Positions 14,165 to 15,827 of a stretch of DNA of 15,827 nucleotides are shown in pieces. Made by a program: the position numbers and the translations under genes. Position 1 is the stretch's first letter. Each line of letters opens with the position of its first letter. The notes below the pieces were generated by a model. The model ran no database searches. It saw only the letters and a list, made by a program, of their open reading frames with translations, and was not told the DNA's origin. This DNA is from JBBUX01 sp037445775. GTDB lineage: Bacteria > Actinomycetota > Coriobacteriia > Anaerosomatales > PHET01. Where the stretch lies: contig JBBIJX010000039.1 in NCBI GenBank assembly GCA_037445775.1, forward strand, positions 1 through 15,827, given 5' to 3'.

Positions 14165-15541
14165 CTACTGGTCCGGTCCCTTCCGGCGCGCCGCCCAGCC
14201 CTCGATGACGCGCTGGTCAGAACGCTCGACGGCCAGCGAACCCGCGGGCACATCGCACGTGATCGTGCTTCCGGCCCCCGTCGCGGCGTCCTTGCCGATC
14301 TCGACCGGCGCAACGAGCATCGTATCAGAGCCTATGAACGCGCCGTCGCCGATGACGGTCCGGTGCTTCGCGGTGCCGTCGAAGTTGCAGGTGATCGTGC
14401 CGGCACCGACGTTGACATCCTCGCCTATCGTCGTGTCGCCGATGTAGGAGAGGTGAGGCACCTTGCTCCCATCGCCGACGGTCGAGTTCTTGATCTCGAC
14501 GCAGCTTCCCGCCTTCGCGTTCGCGCCAAGCGTCGTACCGGGCCTCAAGTACGCTGCGGGGCCCACCGTCGCCCCGTCGCCGATAATCGCCCCGACGACC
14601 ACGCTAGAGTCCACCGTCGCTCGCGCGCCCACACGCGAGTCTGTGACACGTGTGTCCGGACCGATGCTGGCGCCGTCACCGACGCGCGTCGCACCCGCGA
14701 GGAAGCTCATGGGCCAGATCTCGACATCGCGACCGATCTCTACTCCGGGGGAGATCCAGACGAGGTCGGGGTCGATCATCGTCACGCCTGCAAGCATGTG
14801 CGCCCTGTTAACGCGCCGCTGAAGCACCTTGGTGGCCTCCGCGAGCTGCACCCGCGAGTTCACGCCCAGAGTATCTAGCGGGTCTTCGACGAGCACGGCA
14901 CTCACAGTGAGGCCCTCGGCCCGAAACACACTGACCATGTCGGTCAGGTAGTACTCGCCCTGCGCGTTATCGTTGGACAAGCGCTCGAGGTGGGCGAAGA
15001 GCACCGAGGCGTCGAAGCAGTAGGTGCCGGTGTTGACCTCGGTCAACGCACGCTGCTGCGGTGAGGCGTCCCGATCCTCGACAATCTCCTCGACCTCACC
15101 GTCGCGGCTGCGGACGATGCGCCCATAGCCGGTAGGATCAGTGAGCTCGGCCGTGAGCAGCGTCATCGCCGATCCGGAGGACTCGCGCACCGCAATGAGC
15201 CCAGCAATCGTCTCCGGTCGCATGAGCGGCGTATCCCCAGAGAGCACCACGAGCGAGCCTCCGACCCCGGCAAGGAGCCCGGCGGCACACTTCACGGCGT
15301 GTCCGGTGCCCAGCTGCTCATCCTGCCGGACGACCTCGAAGTCCTCGAGTAACGCCTCGACCGCGTCGGCGCCGTGCCCGGTAACGACGACCACGCGTCC
15401 GCACCCCGCGCCGCGCGCCGCGTCAACGACAAGGCGCACCATTGGCACGCCCAGGACGCGGTGGGCCACCTTCGGCGTATCTGACTTCATGCGACTCCCC
15501 TCGCCTGCGGCGAGGATGAGGGCGGTTCCACTCATGCGCAT
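14165..15541 (-). CDS. glmU: Bifunctional UDP-GlcNAc pyrophosphorylase / GlcN-1-P acetyltransferase
   Basis: This protein makes UDP-N-acetylglucosamine for peptidoglycan. At 458 residues it matches E. coli GlmU (456). The uridyltransferase half (about 5-230) has LAAGEGSRM (10-18, Ser where many have Thr), K24 in TPKVAH, QLGTGHA (76-82), and D103 in SGDTPL. The acetyltransferase half (about 255-455) is a left-handed beta-helix of hexapeptide repeats with catalytic H363 in VPHLSYIGD and NVGAGTITCNFDG for acetyl-CoA. Two ATGs, 15541 and 15535, are in frame; GAGGGG (15546-15551) is 4 or 10 bases away, so either may be used. It follows tRNA-Gln by 38 bases on the same strand and precedes prs. Confidence 0.97.
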   Translation of the reverse strand: MRMSGTALILAAGEGSRMKSDTPKVAHRVLGVPMVRLVVDAARGAGCGRVVVVTGHGADAVEALLEDFEVVRQDEQLGTGHAVKCAAGLLAGVGGSLVVLSGDTPLMRPETIAGLIAVRESSGSAMTLLTAELTDPTGYGRIVRSRDGEVEEIVEDRDASPQQRALTEVNTGTYCFDASVLFAHLERLSNDNAQGEYYLTDMVSVFRAEGLTVSAVLVEDPLDTLGVNSRVQLAEATKVLQRRVNRAHMLAGVTMIDPDLVWISPGVEIGRDVEIWPMSFLAGATRVGDGASIGPDTRVTDSRVGARATVDSSVVVGAIIGDGATVGPAAYLRPGTTLGANAKAGSCVEIKNSTVGDGSKVPHLSYIGDTTIGEDVNVGAGTITCNFDGTAKHRTVIGDGAFIGSDTMLVAPVEIGKDAATGAGSTITCDVPAGSLAVERSDQRVIEGWAARRKGPDQ

Positions 15542-15579
15542 ACATCCCCTCGGGTCGACGGGCGCGCGGGGTGGCGCGC

Positions 15580-15653
15580 TGGCTGGGGCACCAGGATTCG
15601 AACCTGGATAGCGGGAACCAAAATCCCGAGTCCTGCCATTAGACGATGCCCCA
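15580..15653 (-). tRNA. tRNA-Gln (anticodon TTG)
   Basis: This is a 74-base tRNA including an encoded 3' CCA (15580-15582). The acceptor stem TGGGGCA pairs with TGCCCCA, the D stem GTCT with GGAC, and the anticodon stem CGGGA with TCCCG around the loop TTTTGGT, giving anticodon TTG (Gln, CAA). The T stem CCAGG pairs with CCTGG around TTCGAAT. The discriminator base is G. All stems pair perfectly. It is the first transcribed unit of the glmU block. Confidence 0.97.
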
Positions 15654-15665
15654 ACGCGCCCGAGA

Positions 15666-15695
15666 AGTGTAGGGAGAGCCCGAAAGCGCCGTCAA
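15666..15695 (-). promoter_or_regulatory. Promoter of the tRNA-Gln / glmU transcript
   Basis: On the minus strand TTGACG (15690-15695) and TACACT (15666-15671) are separated by 18 bases, with 5/6 and 4/6 matches to consensus. Transcription would start about 6-7 bases before the tRNA 5' end at 15653. The block from tRNA to pth has only short gaps, so this promoter may serve all five genes. Confidence 0.72.
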
Positions 15696-15705
15696 CCGCG
15701 CGCGT

Positions 15706-15827
15706 TGCCTCAAAAAGAATGTACTCGAAACCGATTCGATGCCTCAGAAAAGAAGGTACTCGAACCGGCCCGTGCCGGATCGACCGGCGAAGGGCCGTAC
15801 GGATACCGCTTTCGATGGCTGAGAAGA
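15706..15827. repeat. Imperfect direct repeats, possible insertion-sequence end
   Basis: Two near-identical units start at 15706 and 15740, 34 bases apart. Each begins TGCCTCA, continues with AAAAGAA(T/G)GTACTCGAA, and differs from the other by about one substitution and two single-base indels over 28 bases. A third, weaker copy (TGGCTGAGAAGA) begins at 15816 and is cut by the window edge; TTCGA lies just before the second and third copies. No gene is visible from 15654 to the edge apart from the tRNA promoter. Multiple short repeats starting with TG resemble the ends of IS21-type elements, but no transposase is in the window, so the identity is open. Confidence 0.55.

Noticed and set aside
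15141..15611. Rightward open frame of 156 codons ending GAPGFEPG
   Set aside because: It is antisense to glmU and runs into the tRNA-Gln gene; the GAPGFEPG ending is the well-known translation of the complement of a tRNA T arm, not a protein.
15706..15770. CRISPR-like repeat
   Set aside because: Only two close copies 34 bases apart with almost no spacer between them, and no cas genes nearby.

Overview
The window reads as a stretch of core chromosome from a high-GC bacterium, most likely an anaerobic member of the Actinomycetota, perhaps near the Coriobacteriia. The grounds are a V/A-type ATPase, an NfnAB-type electron-bifurcating flavoprotein pair, the UPF0237/UPF0210 gene pair, frequent GTG starts, and the gene order tRNA-Gln, glmU, prs, L25, pth that is familiar from Actinomycetota. 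The taxonomic call is inference; no rRNA is present.

Left part (1-3645). The 5' end of a leftward V-type ATPase operon (coiled-coil subunit H/G, then membrane subunit I, which runs off the left edge) is divergent from a rightward gene for a membrane-anchored M23/LytM-like protein. Two TATACT boxes in perfect inverted symmetry lie between them. A small DUF951-like gene converges on the M23-like gene and overlaps its 3' end.

Middle (3743-7930). An ACT-domain protein (UPF0237) and a UPF0210/DUF711 protein form a rightward pair. Next come a small secreted beta-rich protein and, convergent with it, a two-gene operon: a LytTR response regulator coupled to a DUF916-like membrane-anchored surface protein. 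A strong hairpin separates the converging genes. This surface module is the least understood part of the window. Its regulator has a good sigma-A-type promoter followed by a perfect 10-bp inverted repeat.

Right part (8089-15827). NfnA and NfnB orthologues (ferredoxin/NAD(H)/NADP(H) electron exchange) are transcribed leftward, divergent from a secreted coiled-coil M23 endopeptidase of the EnvC type that has a good extended -10 promoter. Then follows the leftward housekeeping block tRNA-Gln(TTG), glmU, prs, L25, pth. It covers UDP-GlcNAc for the cell wall, PRPP for nucleotides, and ribosome function and recycling. A good promoter sits directly in front of the tRNA. The last 120 bases hold imperfect direct repeats that may be the end of an insertion sequence lying beyond the right edge.

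There is no gene-free stretch longer than 300 bases. The longest gaps, 5435-5622, 10398-10567, 7931-8088 and 15654-15827, are described as regulatory or repeat features.
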